Positions 48,923-58,742 are shown, numbered from the stretch's first letter. The stretch: 64,000 nt of DNA from an uncultured Candidatus Melainabacteria bacterium (GCA_947570135.1 CANOTP010000002.1:62001-126000), one strand, 5' to 3'. Notes: generated by a model not told the origin, from the letters alone. Numbers and translations: made by a program.

Positions 48923-50134
48923 ATGTATAATATAAAAACTATTACTGAGGATTTATACTGGGTTGGGGCAAACGACAGACGCATTGCGCTTTTTGAAAGT
49001 GTTTATCCTGTTCCTACGGGAGTTTCGTATAATTCCTATATACTTATGGATGAAAAGACTGTTTTATTAGACACTGTTGATAAGTCTGTTTGTCATCAAT
49101 TTATAGAAAATGTTGAGCACGTTTTGGGCGACAGAACTCTGGATTATATGATTATAAATCACATGGAGCCTGATCATTGTGCGGAAATCGAAACAATTGT
49201 AAGATTATACCCTGAAGTAAAAATTGTATGTAATGCTAAAACACAAGCTATGATTAAACAGTTTTTTGATTTCGAGTTTTCTGATGAGCAGTATTTATTG
49301 GTTAAAGAAGGCGATACATTAAATACAGGCCGTCATAATTTGACATTCTTGTTTGCGCCTATGGTTCATTGGCCTGAAGTTATGGTAACTTATGATACTG
49401 TAGATAAGATTTTATTCAGTGCAGACGCATTTGGTACTTTTGGAACTGTAGACGGCAGTATTTTTGCTGATGAAGTTGATTTTGACCACAGATATATGGA
49501 CGAAGCAAGAAGGTATTACACAAATATTGTCGGAAAATACGGCATGCAGGTACAGGCTTTATTGAAAAAAGCCTCAGGTGTAGAAATTAACATGATTTGT
49601 CCGCTTCACGGTTATGTTTGGAGAAAAGATTTAGGCAAATTTATTGACAAATACCAAAAATGGTCAACTTATACTCCTGAAATAGAATCTGTTTTGATAG
49701 CTTATGCTTCGGTTTACGGCGGAACGCAGAATGCTGCCGAAATTTTAGCAGGTAAACTTGCAGATGAAGGTGTTAAGGATATTAAGCTTTATGACGTATC
49801 AGTGACACATCCTTCTTATATTGTGTCAGATGCGTTTAAATATTCTCATATTGTATTTGCATCAACTACGTATAATAACGGAATTTTTGTAAATATGGAA
49901 AACTTGTTACATGATATAGTTGCACATAACCTTCAAAACCGCAATGTCGGTATTATTGAAAATGGTTCTTGGGCGCCTGTTTCGGGTAAATTGATATCTG
50001 ATCTTGTTTCGAGAATGAAAAATACTGAGATTGTTGGTAACACCGTAAGTTTAAAGTCTGCCGTAAAAGCTGATAAACATCAAGAGTTGGAAAATTTTGC
50101 AAAAGCAATAGTTGAAACAATGAAAGGAGAATAA
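48923..50134 (+). CDS. Flavodiiron protein (A-type flavoprotein, O2/NO reductase)
   Basis: Reduces O2 to water or NO to N2O at a diiron centre. The metallo-beta-lactamase part (about 1-250) has NHMEPDH (H80, E82, D84, H85), APMVHWPEVMVTYD, FSADAFGTFG and CPLHGYVW as iron ligands. The flavodoxin part (about 255-400) has IAYASVYGGTQNAAEIL for FMN phosphate. 403 aa from the ATG at 48923, which has AAGGAGAGG; the frame extends upstream without support. Lies directly before ferritin (1-base gap). Confidence 0.95.
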   Translation: MYNIKTITEDLYWVGANDRRIALFESVYPVPTGVSYNSYILMDEKTVLLDTVDKSVCHQFIENVEHVLGDRTLDYMIINHMEPDHCAEIETIVRLYPEVKIVCNAKTQAMIKQFFDFEFSDEQYLLVKEGDTLNTGRHNLTFLFAPMVHWPEVMVTYDTVDKILFSADAFGTFGTVDGSIFADEVDFDHRYMDEARRYYTNIVGKYGMQVQALLKKASGVEINMICPLHGYVWRKDLGKFIDKYQKWSTYTPEIESVLIAYASVYGGTQNAAEILAGKLADEGVKDIKLYDVSVTHPSYIVSDAFKYSHIVFASTTYNNGIFVNMENLLHDIVAHNLQNRNVGIIENGSWAPVSGKLISDLVSRMKNTEIVGNTVSLKSAVKADKHQELENFAKAIVETMKGE

Positions 50135-50135
50135 T

Positions 50136-50645
50136 ATGTTAGATAAAAGATTAGAAGATGCATTTAATGATCAAATTAACAAAGAATTGTATTCAGAATA
50201 CTTATATTTAGGTATGAAAGCTATTTTTGCCGACTTGAATTTACCGGGTTTTGTAAACTGGTTTGATGTACAGGTTCAGGAAGAAAGAGCACATGCTATG
50301 GGTATGTTTGATTATGTGTTTGAACGTAACGGTAAAGTTGTATTAGAAGCAATTGACAGACCTGATATTAAAGGTTCTACACCGTTAGAAGTTTTTGAAC
50401 AGGTTTTGGAACACGAAGAATATGTAACTTCACGTATCAATGCTTTAATGGATGTAGCAGAAGAAGTTAAAGACCGCGCAGCATTGTCATTTTTAGACTG
50501 GTACTTGAAAGAACAAGTTGAAGAAGAATCAAGTGTCGGCGGGGTTTTAGCTAACTTAAAACTTATCGGAGATGATAAGAAAGCATTGTTTATGCTTGAT
50601 AAAGAGCTTGCTGCAAGAGTTTTCAATCCTCCTGTTATCGGTTAA
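50136..50645 (+). CDS. Non-haem ferritin
   Basis: Iron-storage four-helix protein, 169 aa. The ferroxidase-site residues E17, E50 and H53 are all present (NKELYSEYLY; QVQEERAHAMGMFDYV), with EHEEYVTSRINAL and FLDWYLKEQVEEESSVGGVL on later helices. AAAGGAGAATAAT precedes the ATG. Co-transcribed with the flavodiiron gene, pairing oxygen removal with iron sequestration. Terminator at 50667. Confidence 0.96.
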   Translation: MLDKRLEDAFNDQINKELYSEYLYLGMKAIFADLNLPGFVNWFDVQVQEERAHAMGMFDYVFERNGKVVLEAIDRPDIKGSTPLEVFEQVLEHEEYVTSRINALMDVAEEVKDRAALSFLDWYLKEQVEEESSVGGVLANLKLIGDDKKALFMLDKELAARVFNPPVIG

Positions 50646-50666
50646 TTTAAGAATAATATAAGTATG

Positions 50667-50698
50667 AAAGCTTCGGACAAAAAGTCCGAAGCTTTTTA
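50667..50698 (+). terminator. Terminator after ferritin
   Basis: Perfect 12-base stem AAAGCTTCGGAC / GTCCGAAGCTTT around AAAAA, followed by TTAG. Confidence 0.85.
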
Positions 50699-50947
50699 GT
50701 TTTGTAAACAAATGTAACTGTCTGTTGTAAAATCCTAAAGTTTTGAGTCCGACACGCCGACATGGATGGTATGTAAAGGTATAGTGCTTAATAAAACTTA
50801 ACGTATTGAAAGCCACTAAGTATAAGCTTTTTCAATATGGAGCATATAAAAAGTAAATAAAAAAAGTAAATTTTTGATTAAAAAAAACGTTAATAGAAAT
50901 AAAGTGAAGAATAAATTTAGCAATTAATATGAAAGGATGATTGAAAG

Positions 50948-53221
50948 ATGACAGAAGTGAACAGTGTTGCTATTGAGAAGTTGCAAGCGCGTATTGCAGA
51001 ACTACGTAAGCCTGAGAACGGTGGCGTAGAAAAAAACCGTGCAGAAATTGAAAAATTACGAAATCTAATACCTGCTGCATTAGCAGGTGAGAGGATTGAA
51101 TCATCAATGGTCGGTCTTAAAATAGAATCAACAGAGAATGGTAATATTTCTGTTGTAGATTCAGATTCTCATATTGCGGCTAAAGAAGAAATTGATGCTC
51201 AGAAATATTATACTGGAGATAATGTACCTTGGAAGCAGCCGATGTCAGAAATTGATAAAGCTCAAAGACGTGTTGTTGCTGAAATGAATATTAAAAATGA
51301 GTTTTGTCAACCTACAATGACAGAAGCAGAATTTAAAGAATTTAAAAAGAAAGTTGATAAATTAAACGATGAATTAAAGGCTTTGAAAAAAGAATTTAAT
51401 AAAATGAAACTTTCAAAAGGAGCATCATCAGCAGAATACACAGCTAAGTTAAAAGAACTTCAGGCAAAAGAAAAAGAATATCTTGCCGCTAAAAAAGAAT
51501 ATGAAACAGAAGAAATCTTACAAAAAGGTGCTAAAGGCAAAGGTGTTGATGGTATTAGAAAAGCTGCCGAAAATAATGTGAAAAATATGTCAAGAGTCTT
51601 GGAACTAAAACAGGTATTTTTACCGGGTAAAGCCGGTAAAGAGGCAAAAGAAAGGTACCTTGCCGCTCATCCTGAAGATAAAGATAAAGTAAAACAATTA
51701 AATGATAATGACCTTGAAGCATTAATGAGAATGCAGGCTATTGCAGAAATGATAATTGAAGAAGCAACTGCTGCAAATGCAAATGGTGATTTAAATGATG
51801 AACAATTAGCTCAAATTAAAGAGCAGTATAAACATTGTTTAAATATGTTTACTCACGATGAAAAAGGAAATCTTAAACCTGATTCAATAAATACTAAAGA
51901 GGTTCAAGATGCATTAATTGATTACTCAGGATTTGACCATAGATTTAATTTTGATGAAAGTGAACAATTAGCAAAAGAAATAAATCTCAGCAAAGGTAAA
52001 ATAAACCACATGGTTAAGAATTTTGGCTTTGGTGTTGAAAACGGTATCGGAAAAAAACTTGCAGCAGCCGGCCTCGTTGCAGGAACAGCCCTTGTTGGTA
52101 ACTTGATTAATGGCTTAATAAACAAAAAGTCTGATCATGATTATGCAAGAAAAGATATTCCTGAATATAAATTTGAAGTATACGATGGAACAAACCATTT
52201 AGTAGAAACATTCCCTGATGAATTTGGTAATTTGGTAACAAAAGAAACCTGGGAGGCAATGCATCATACTGTAACAGGTGGTGGCGGTACAGTTGAAGCC
52301 GTAGCTGATGCTGCAGTAGATCTGTTGGGTAATATGAAAGGTATTTTAGGTACATTTGCAGGTCCGGTACTTGCAGGTTTGACAGCATTTTTACTATGCA
52401 AACCTGACACAGAAAATGCATTCAATAGTATGCCTGTAGCTACAGCGTTGCTACCTCAAAATCTGCAAAATGTAAAAGGCGATGATAATAAACTTATAAT
52501 GAAACAAATTCAGGATTTTGAGTTAACAGGAAATAAAGCAGTTGATTTAAGAATTAAAACTGCAATAATTCAAGCTGCTATTGGTGAATTTACAACAAAT
52601 GCAAATACAGAAGAATTGTTGGCAGGTTATGAAGCACTTAAGAAATTCAAAGAAACAATTGGTAAAATTAAAGTGCCTGTGAAACCGACGGTTCCTCCGA
52701 CACCATCAGGACCTGAAAAACCTGAACTTGATATTATCAATGAACCTACAAAAGAAGAAGTTCGTACAGTGTTCCCGAGAATGAAATACAGAGAAGGAAC
52801 CTGGTACACATCTCATGGATATGTGAATGAAGACGGATCTAATCTGACAGAAGCCGAACGTAAAATGGTTCAACGAGCACTAAAGCAAGATGACAATCGT
52901 ATTTCAGGTGTTGATACAAATGGTGACGGTAAGTTTGATTATCGCGATAAGAAAGTATCTTTACCAACAGAAATCGTACTTCCAAACGGTAAAAAAGTAA
53001 AAATTGCGCCTGATGCGTATGACAGAATCATGAAATTACCAGCAAAAGGCGGCGGCGGTTCAGGAAAATACGGTAATGCGGTTGTTGTAAGAATCAATAA
53101 TAATTACTATGTTATTGATAAGAAAAATAATAATAAAAAGCTTGCAGGACCGTTCAGAACGGAAGCTGAAGCCGAACGTAAAAAAGCTGAACTTGAAGCA
53201 GCGGCAGCAGAAGAAAAATAG
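50948..53221 (+). CDS. Large hypothetical protein with coiled coils, membrane-like segments and an EF-hand-like loop
   Basis: 757 aa, no signal peptide. Residues 1-250 form Lys/Glu-rich coiled coils (KKKVDKLNDELKALKKEFNK). Near 370-395 and 470-490 are small-residue hydrophobic stretches (LAAAGLVAGTALVGNLING; LGTFAGPVLAGLTAFLL). A Pro-rich linker (KPTVPPTPSGPEKPEL) leads to a C-terminal part with DTNGDGKFDYRDKK and a final small domain (AVVVRINNNYYVIDKKNN, FRTEAEAERKKAELEA). AAAGGATGATTGAAAG precedes the ATG. Unrecognised; possibly surface-exposed. Confidence 0.65.
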   Translation: MTEVNSVAIEKLQARIAELRKPENGGVEKNRAEIEKLRNLIPAALAGERIESSMVGLKIESTENGNISVVDSDSHIAAKEEIDAQKYYTGDNVPWKQPMSEIDKAQRRVVAEMNIKNEFCQPTMTEAEFKEFKKKVDKLNDELKALKKEFNKMKLSKGASSAEYTAKLKELQAKEKEYLAAKKEYETEEILQKGAKGKGVDGIRKAAENNVKNMSRVLELKQVFLPGKAGKEAKERYLAAHPEDKDKVKQLNDNDLEALMRMQAIAEMIIEEATAANANGDLNDEQLAQIKEQYKHCLNMFTHDEKGNLKPDSINTKEVQDALIDYSGFDHRFNFDESEQLAKEINLSKGKINHMVKNFGFGVENGIGKKLAAAGLVAGTALVGNLINGLINKKSDHDYARKDIPEYKFEVYDGTNHLVETFPDEFGNLVTKETWEAMHHTVTGGGGTVEAVADAAVDLLGNMKGILGTFAGPVLAGLTAFLLCKPDTENAFNSMPVATALLPQNLQNVKGDDNKLIMKQIQDFELTGNKAVDLRIKTAIIQAAIGEFTTNANTEELLAGYEALKKFKETIGKIKVPVKPTVPPTPSGPEKPELDIINEPTKEEVRTVFPRMKYREGTWYTSHGYVNEDGSNLTEAERKMVQRALKQDDNRISGVDTNGDGKFDYRDKKVSLPTEIVLPNGKKVKIAPDAYDRIMKLPAKGGGGSGKYGNAVVVRINNNYYVIDKKNNNKKLAGPFRTEAEAERKKAELEAAAAEEK

Positions 53222-53243
53222 TAACACTTCTAAAATTCAAAGG

Positions 53244-53270
53244 GCTCTCGATTTTCGGGAGCTTTTTGTT
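53244..53270 (+). terminator. Terminator after the 757-aa gene
   Basis: Stem GCTCTCG / CGGGAGC (one wobble) around ATTTT, followed by TTTTTGTTTTTT. Confidence 0.8.
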
Positions 53271-53436
53271 TTTTGTACAAAAAGAAAGTCTCATCAAATG
53301 ATAAGACTTATAAATATACATTTACCCCACTTGTATGTTAACATATAAAAATTTCTTTGTCAAGTCTTGTAGTTTTATAACAAATTATGCCAAATAAATG
53401 ATTGATGAAATTTGAAAAATGATGTAAAATAGTTTT

Positions 53437-54339
53437 ATGAAGAAGGTGAGCATACTTATAATATGTTTAGTCTTAACCCTTTTACCCTGCACGGCTAAAC
53501 CGTCATCAGGCAAAAATACGGAAAAAACAGAGAGTCCTAAAGTTTTTGTATACCATATACCTGATGAGGAAGAAAAGGGCGAGTTTTCTGATGTTGAAAA
53601 CCAAAAAGAAAGTAAAGATATTGTCAGTGATGATATAACAGAAGATACATCCCCAAAAGCTGCCGTTGTTGAAACTGTTGATAATGATGAAAATTACGCA
53701 ATAGATGATATGTACAGTGATGTCTTGTACGGATATGCAACTTATGAAGAGGAAGAAGAGGATGCAATTTCCTTAGAAGATGATATAAAGGATTTTTGTG
53801 AGTTGAATCTGAAAACTCCTTCAAGAGTAGAAGCCATAAAATTTAACGGATTTCCTAAAGCTTTAACATTAAATAATAATAATTATTCAAAGTTCAGTAA
53901 TTTGGAATACAGTATTCGAGAACTTGATTATGATGTTTCCGAAAAAATAGGTGCATTTTCAACAGGAACCCAATATGAACAAAAAATTACCTATGGAGAG
54001 GTAAGGCAATCTACAAGTTTGTATTCACGTTATGATATGAAATACGGAGCATTTAATACAGAGTTTTCAAAAACCGTAAACAGTACAAACGGTGATTTTA
54101 ACGATTATTTCTCTTTTGCTCCCGAACTTAAACTGGGTCAGTATTTATCGTTAAAAGAAACGGTTTCGGCTAACTTTGCCAAAAATATTAAAATAGCGGA
54201 ATTTGTGTTATCGATTAATCCTTTCGGAAAACGAGATATTGATAGAATTAAAATCGATTTGGGGACAAGTTCCATATTTGATGAAAATAATTCGATTGTA
54301 AAAACCAGATTTAAGATTGACACCAAATTCAAATTGTAA
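53437..54339 (+). CDS. Exported hypothetical protein with acidic linker and beta-rich C terminus
   Basis: A signal peptide (VSILIICLVLTLLPCTAKPS) precedes about 110 strongly acidic residues (YATYEEEEEDAISLEDDIKD) and then about 170 residues of alternating strands (YSIRELDYDVSEKIGAFSTG, SRYDMKYGAFNTEFSKTVNS), ending with VKTRFKIDTKFKL, which looks like a membrane beta-strand terminus. An outer-membrane or periplasmic protein is likely. No Shine-Dalgarno; TAAAAT ends 6 bases before the ATG. Confidence 0.65.
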   Translation: MKKVSILIICLVLTLLPCTAKPSSGKNTEKTESPKVFVYHIPDEEEKGEFSDVENQKESKDIVSDDITEDTSPKAAVVETVDNDENYAIDDMYSDVLYGYATYEEEEEDAISLEDDIKDFCELNLKTPSRVEAIKFNGFPKALTLNNNNYSKFSNLEYSIRELDYDVSEKIGAFSTGTQYEQKITYGEVRQSTSLYSRYDMKYGAFNTEFSKTVNSTNGDFNDYFSFAPELKLGQYLSLKETVSANFAKNIKIAEFVLSINPFGKRDIDRIKIDLGTSSIFDENNSIVKTRFKIDTKFKL

Positions 54340-54405
54340 ATTTATAAACATATTTTTGTAAGTTGGCATGGTTTTGTTTATAATTTATTATAAGAGGGTT
54401 TAATA

Positions 54406-54867
54406 TTGGCACAAAGTGATACTGAATTAAAACCGAATAATCAAAAACAAAAAAGGAAAAAACTTTACTCAAAAACAGGTTTTTATTATTCTTTTTTGAC
54501 AATAATTTTGATTTTTTGTTTAATTCAAATCGGTTACGGGGCGATATTAAATGTAACAAAGATTATAGCTTATCAAGGTAAGGTTGTGACGCTTCAAAAT
54601 CTTCTTAAAAAAGCACAGGCAAGGAATGAAGATTTAAAAGCAGAAAAAAAAGTCGTAACATCTGATAACAGCCTTGAAGGAATTGCAAGAAACAACCTTA
54701 AAATGGCAGGTGAAGACGAGGTTTTGATTATCATAAATAAAAAAGTCGAAGAACCTAAGAAAAAGAAGAAAAAGTGGGAATTTAAAGGATTTTCGTTTAA
54801 AAAAGAGAAAAAACAAGCTGAACCCGTAGGAAATATTTATATTCCTCAAGAAGTTGTTGAAGAGTAG
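54406..54867 (+). CDS. FtsB/DivIC-like septum formation protein
   Basis: A basic cytosolic N terminus (about 30 aa), one membrane helix (FLTIILIFCLIQIGYGAIL), a coiled coil (VVTLQNLLKKAQARNEDLKA) and the family end motif SLEGIARNNLKMAGEDEVLI. This matches FtsB/DivIC, which bridges FtsL and FtsQ at the division site. The Lys-rich C-terminal extension is unusual. Starts at TTG 54406 with GAGGG upstream. 14 bases before the TPR gene. Confidence 0.8.
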   Translation: MAQSDTELKPNNQKQKRKKLYSKTGFYYSFLTIILIFCLIQIGYGAILNVTKIIAYQGKVVTLQNLLKKAQARNEDLKAEKKVVTSDNSLEGIARNNLKMAGEDEVLIIINKKVEEPKKKKKKWEFKGFSFKKEKKQAEPVGNIYIPQEVVEE

Positions 54868-54881
54868 AAACGGATAAAATT

Positions 54882-56456
54882 ATGGAAAATATTCAAAGTA
54901 TAGATTATATTAAACAGGCATTTGAGCTGAAATCTTCAGGAATGTACAAGCAAGCGATTGAGATGCTGTATAAGGCGCTTGAAACCGAAACCGATAATAT
55001 AGAAATTCTTTCTCAAATCGGAGAATTATATTTTCTTTTGAATAATTATACCCGTGCAAATCAGTATTTTGAGAAGGTTTTGCAAATAGACGAAAACCAC
55101 GAAAATACCCTTAAACTTACAAAAATAATTAAGGAGCGCGAAGGTGACTTTGATACGGTTTTATCTGTTTCACAAAGACTTTTTGATAACAAACCGAATA
55201 GTGAAAACTTAAAAGAATTGGTAAAAATTTTAATAAATTTAAAATTATTTTGTGAAATTGATAAATATAAGGATTCGCAATATTTTACGTCTGATGTAAA
55301 AATCGAGTGTGCCAAAGCTTTTTATGAAAACGGTGAAATCGAACGGGCAAAAGAACTTCTCTCAACTTGCGACGCGGATGATGAAAACGTACTTTTACTT
55401 GAAGGTAAAATAAAGTTTGATGAAAACGATTTTGAAACTGCGCAGGAAATTTTTTCAAAAATCGGTAGAAATTCCCAAAACCCTGAAATTCTAAACTTTT
55501 TGGGTTTGTTTGATTTAGAGAATATGAGTTTTATTGAGGCAATAAAGAATTTTTCAAAAGCCGCAAACCTTGATAAATCGAATGCAAAATATTATTATAA
55601 CCTTGCAAATGCGTATTTTTACAACGGTTGGGGCGATGAAGCCCAAAAAGCGTATTCAAAAGCGCTTTATATAGAGCCTGACAACCTTGATTACAGATAT
55701 TCTCTGGCTTATTTGTATTACGATAAAAAAGATTATACAAAAGCCAAAAAAGAAGTTTATGCAATCCTTGATATTAACTCCGAACATCCTCAATCACGAG
55801 TCTTAAAAGCTTTGTTGTTAGCAGATAACAAAGATTTTATCGGTGCGCAAAATATCTTGGAAGAAAACCTTAAAAAAGGTTCAACTGATGATTTTACTAA
55901 AATTTCGCTTAGTAAAATTTACACGGAACTCAATATGTTTTCAAAAGCGGAAGAACTTGTAAATGATGTTATAACACGTAATCCCGAAAACTTGAATTAT
56001 CTAAGTGATTTAGCTGAAATTCACATAAAAGAAAAAAATTATGATAAAGCACTTGAGTTAGCTCAAAAAATTCTAAAAATTAATCCTAATTACATTTTGG
56101 GTTATATTCTTGGAGCTAAAACCGCGTTATTAAAAGGTGATACTGATTTAGCAAAAGATTTTGCTCAAGACGCGATTTCACTTGATATAAATTGCGCGCA
56201 AGGATATTATTACCTGGCGCTTGTGAGAGAAAAGGAAGACGATTTAGAAGAGGCAATCGAATGCTTAAAACGAGCGATTTTGTATGATTTAAACAATGCG
56301 CTTTATTATAAGACAATGAGTGATTTTTATAAGAAAAAAGAAGATTACAAAACGGCGCTTGATTATATATCGGAAGCCCAAAACCTTGATGAATCAAGTG
56401 AATACAAGTTTTTATATTCAGAGCTTGTTAAATTAAACAGAAAAGTAAAGAAATAA
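54882..56456 (+). CDS. Cytosolic TPR protein, 524 aa
   Basis: No signal peptide. At least ten tetratricopeptide repeats (AFELKSSGMYKQAIEMLYKA, LSQIGELYFLLNNYTRANQY, AKYYYNLANAYFYNGWGDEA, LDYRYSLAYLYYDKKDYTKA, LYYKTMSDFYKKKEDYKTAL). Probably an adaptor; the operon position after the FtsB-like gene hints at division or envelope assembly. Partner unknown. Confidence 0.85.
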   Translation: MENIQSIDYIKQAFELKSSGMYKQAIEMLYKALETETDNIEILSQIGELYFLLNNYTRANQYFEKVLQIDENHENTLKLTKIIKEREGDFDTVLSVSQRLFDNKPNSENLKELVKILINLKLFCEIDKYKDSQYFTSDVKIECAKAFYENGEIERAKELLSTCDADDENVLLLEGKIKFDENDFETAQEIFSKIGRNSQNPEILNFLGLFDLENMSFIEAIKNFSKAANLDKSNAKYYYNLANAYFYNGWGDEAQKAYSKALYIEPDNLDYRYSLAYLYYDKKDYTKAKKEVYAILDINSEHPQSRVLKALLLADNKDFIGAQNILEENLKKGSTDDFTKISLSKIYTELNMFSKAEELVNDVITRNPENLNYLSDLAEIHIKEKNYDKALELAQKILKINPNYILGYILGAKTALLKGDTDLAKDFAQDAISLDINCAQGYYYLALVREKEDDLEEAIECLKRAILYDLNNALYYKTMSDFYKKKEDYKTALDYISEAQNLDESSEYKFLYSELVKLNRKVKK

Positions 56457-56543
56457 TAAGTTGAACCTTAAATCCTTTGATTTTCTAAAAAACGTGGATA
56501 TACTACATGATATACAAGGGGTTTAAGTAAAGGAAGAGAGATT

Positions 56544-57230
56544 ATGGAAGTTATAAAGACGATAAAACAAACATTCACAACCGTAGCGCTTTTGTGTGCG
56601 TTGCAAACAGGAGTATTTGCGGCAACAATGCCTGAAACAACGGTGCCTCATCAATATCCTGCAAAATATACTCCTGAATATATTAAACAAATTACACCTG
56701 CATACAAGGATGTAAGTAAAGAGGAAGTATTCTATGTGGCGCTTGATATGCTAAAAGACACTGAGGGTATGTTTTCCCGAAACGCAATATTAGGAAACAA
56801 CCTTTCACAAAAACCGATGAAAATAGAGTTTAGGGATTTGGGGTTAATTAACCAAAATTATGCTAATTTTGACGCGTTAGGCTGGAAAAAAGGTAAAAAT
56901 CTGTTCATTTATATCAATAAAAAACATAAAAATGCACCTGCTGGTGCTCTAGCAGCACTTTTAGCGCACGAAGCTTTGCACCAGGATGAGTTTAATTCGC
57001 TTGCTGAAGAGACTTACGCATGGACTATGGAAGCCTTTGTTTGGGATGAAATCCTAAAGATTTATCCTGAAAGCAACCAGGAATCAAGTGCTTTGGTTAA
57101 ACGCGAAAACACTTTGAAAAAACTTTTGGAAAAAGGAAATTATACTAACAAATATATTAAAAAAGCCGTTGTACAAAATGACGGATACAAAAATCTACCG
57201 TCATATTCTCCGGGGTTTGATAATTTATAA
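56544..57230 (+). CDS. Exported HExxH putative metalloprotease, 228 aa
   Basis: A signal peptide (FTTVALLCALQTGVFAA) is followed by a compact domain with the zinc motif HEALH (142-146) in LAALLAHEALHQDEFNSLAE, and acidic residues E155/E156 at the gluzincin-like distance. No known family is recognised from the rest (YIKQITPAYKDVSKEEVFYV). GGAAGAGAG precedes the ATG. It lies just before the CtpA-type protease, so both may act in periplasmic protein processing. Confidence 0.65.
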   Translation: MEVIKTIKQTFTTVALLCALQTGVFAATMPETTVPHQYPAKYTPEYIKQITPAYKDVSKEEVFYVALDMLKDTEGMFSRNAILGNNLSQKPMKIEFRDLGLINQNYANFDALGWKKGKNLFIYINKKHKNAPAGALAALLAHEALHQDEFNSLAEETYAWTMEAFVWDEILKIYPESNQESSALVKRENTLKKLLEKGNYTNKYIKKAVVQNDGYKNLPSYSPGFDNL

Positions 57231-57305
57231 AGATTTTTGAATAAATACTCAAGTTAATAAAAAAGTATATTGATTCTAAAAAATCCTTGATGTTAAATAG
57301 GTACT

Positions 57306-58538
57306 ATGAGAAGAAGGATTAAAGCAGTAATTTTGTTAGCGGGTACGGTTGTTACATTATTTGCCGTAAACGCGTTTTTTTTGAATAATCACAATCCTTT
57401 TTTGAATGTTGAACAAAAAAGTGTTAATACCACCCAAGTTTCACCTCAAAAGCTTTTTGATTATACCTGGCAGCTTGTCAAAAACGAATATTATGACCCG
57501 AATTACAACAAACAGTACTGGGTAAGGTGGAAGAACCATTATCGCGGTAAAATTAAAACCGAAGATGATGCTAAAGTTGCGATAGAAACAATGCTTGCAA
57601 GCCTTGATGATCCGTATTCAAGGTTTATGACAAAAGATGAGTTTGCGGAACAAAACAATTCCATTACCTCAAAAATTTCTGGTATCGGGGTTAATATCGT
57701 AAACAATTCGGGCAGAATTAAAATAATTAATGTAATGGAAAATACTCCTGCACAGTTTGCCGATTTAAAAGTTGACGATACAATTATCTCAATTGACGGC
57801 AAAAAAGTCAGCGGGCTGTCGCTTGCGGAGGTTGCTAACCTTGTTAAAGGACCTGTAAATACCTTTGTAAGTATAGATGTTTTACGCGATAACGAACTTT
57901 TAAAGAAAAAAATTATAAGAAAAGAAATTACGATAAAAACCGTAAAAAGTTCCACCGATAAAGAAATTGGTTATATCCAAATTTCAAGTTTTATCAGTAA
58001 CTCAACACCTAATGAATTTTTGGAAGCTTTAGAAAATACCGCAGAATCACACGGATTGATAATAGATTTGCGCGGAAACACGGGCGGACTTTTGCCAAAT
58101 GCGATATTTATTTCAAATATTTTTATTCATAAAGGTAAAATTGTAAGTATCGTCGGTCGTAACGGTTATCATTTTGATGTTATGGCAGAAGATAAAAATG
58201 TTAATATTGATAAGCCCGTAATTCTGCTTGTTGACGGAGCCAGTGCAAGTGCAAGCGAAATATTTTCAGGTGCGATGAAGGATTATCATAAGGCAAAGCT
58301 TATCGGTACAAAAACTTACGGCAAAGGCATGGTTCAAAAGATTATCCCGATGCCTAATGAAACAGGTATAAATCTGACGATTGCAAAATACTTAACCCCA
58401 AAAGGAAACGATATTAATAAGCTCGGTATAACACCTGACGTTGAAGTTCCTTTAAAACGGGCGGATATTTTGGATCGTCGTGATGTACAGCTTGAAAAGG
58501 CAAAAGATATGATGAATGAAATGATTAGTCAAAGGTAA
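57306..58538 (+). CDS. ctpA: C-terminal processing peptidase (S41, CtpA/Prc-like)
   Basis: A membrane-anchored or exported serine protease. N-terminal helix (AVILLAGTVVTLFAVNAFFL), S41 N-terminal region (SLDDPYSRFMTKDEFAEQNN), PDZ domain (ISGIGVNIVNNSGRIKIINV ... SGLSLAEVANLVKGP), then the catalytic core with IDLRGNTGGLLPNAIFISN, the Ser in DGASASASEIFSGAMKDY and the Lys in IGTKTYGKGMVQ. 410 aa, usual size. Confidence 0.94.
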   Translation: MRRRIKAVILLAGTVVTLFAVNAFFLNNHNPFLNVEQKSVNTTQVSPQKLFDYTWQLVKNEYYDPNYNKQYWVRWKNHYRGKIKTEDDAKVAIETMLASLDDPYSRFMTKDEFAEQNNSITSKISGIGVNIVNNSGRIKIINVMENTPAQFADLKVDDTIISIDGKKVSGLSLAEVANLVKGPVNTFVSIDVLRDNELLKKKIIRKEITIKTVKSSTDKEIGYIQISSFISNSTPNEFLEALENTAESHGLIIDLRGNTGGLLPNAIFISNIFIHKGKIVSIVGRNGYHFDVMAEDKNVNIDKPVILLVDGASASASEIFSGAMKDYHKAKLIGTKTYGKGMVQKIIPMPNETGINLTIAKYLTPKGNDINKLGITPDVEVPLKRADILDRRDVQLEKAKDMMNEMISQR

Positions 58539-58611
58539 TTTACTGTATTGAACAGAGCTGTCGAAGTCTGTTAGTTCCGATTGGCAGCAGAATACCCCGT
58601 TCGGCGAGGAC

Positions 58612-58640
58612 TTGACATGACGTTGTGTCTTTCGTATATT
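58612..58640 (+). promoter_or_regulatory. Strong sigma-70 promoter for tRNA-Cys
   Basis: Consensus -35 TTGACA (58612-58617), a 17-base spacer and -10 TATATT (58635-58640), 17 bases before the tRNA. Confidence 0.75.
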
Positions 58641-58657
58641 ATATATACAGATAAAAT

Positions 58658-58729
58658 GGCGACATGGCCAAGTGGTAAGGCAGAAGCCTGCAAAGCTTTT
58701 ATCCCCCAGTTCGAATCTGGGTGTCGCCT
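58658..58729 (+). tRNA. tRNA-Cys (GCA anticodon)
   Basis: A 72-base cloverleaf: acceptor GGCGACA / TGTCGCC, short D arm TGGCCAAGTGGTAAGGCA, anticodon loop CTGCAAA (GCA), T arm CCCAGTTCGAATCTGGG, and discriminator T (U73, a cysteine identity base). The 3' CCA is not encoded. Confidence 0.95.
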
Positions 58730-58742
58730 TTTTTAATTAAAT

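Noticed and set aside
57539-57955. 138-codon minus-strand frame inside ctpA
   Set aside because: Lies entirely opposite the PDZ region of a clear S41 protease; no start signals.
58540-58611. Sequence after ctpA (CTGTCGAAGTCTGTTAG and following) as another copy of the TGTCACCC repeat
   Set aside because: Similarity is too short and imperfect to call.
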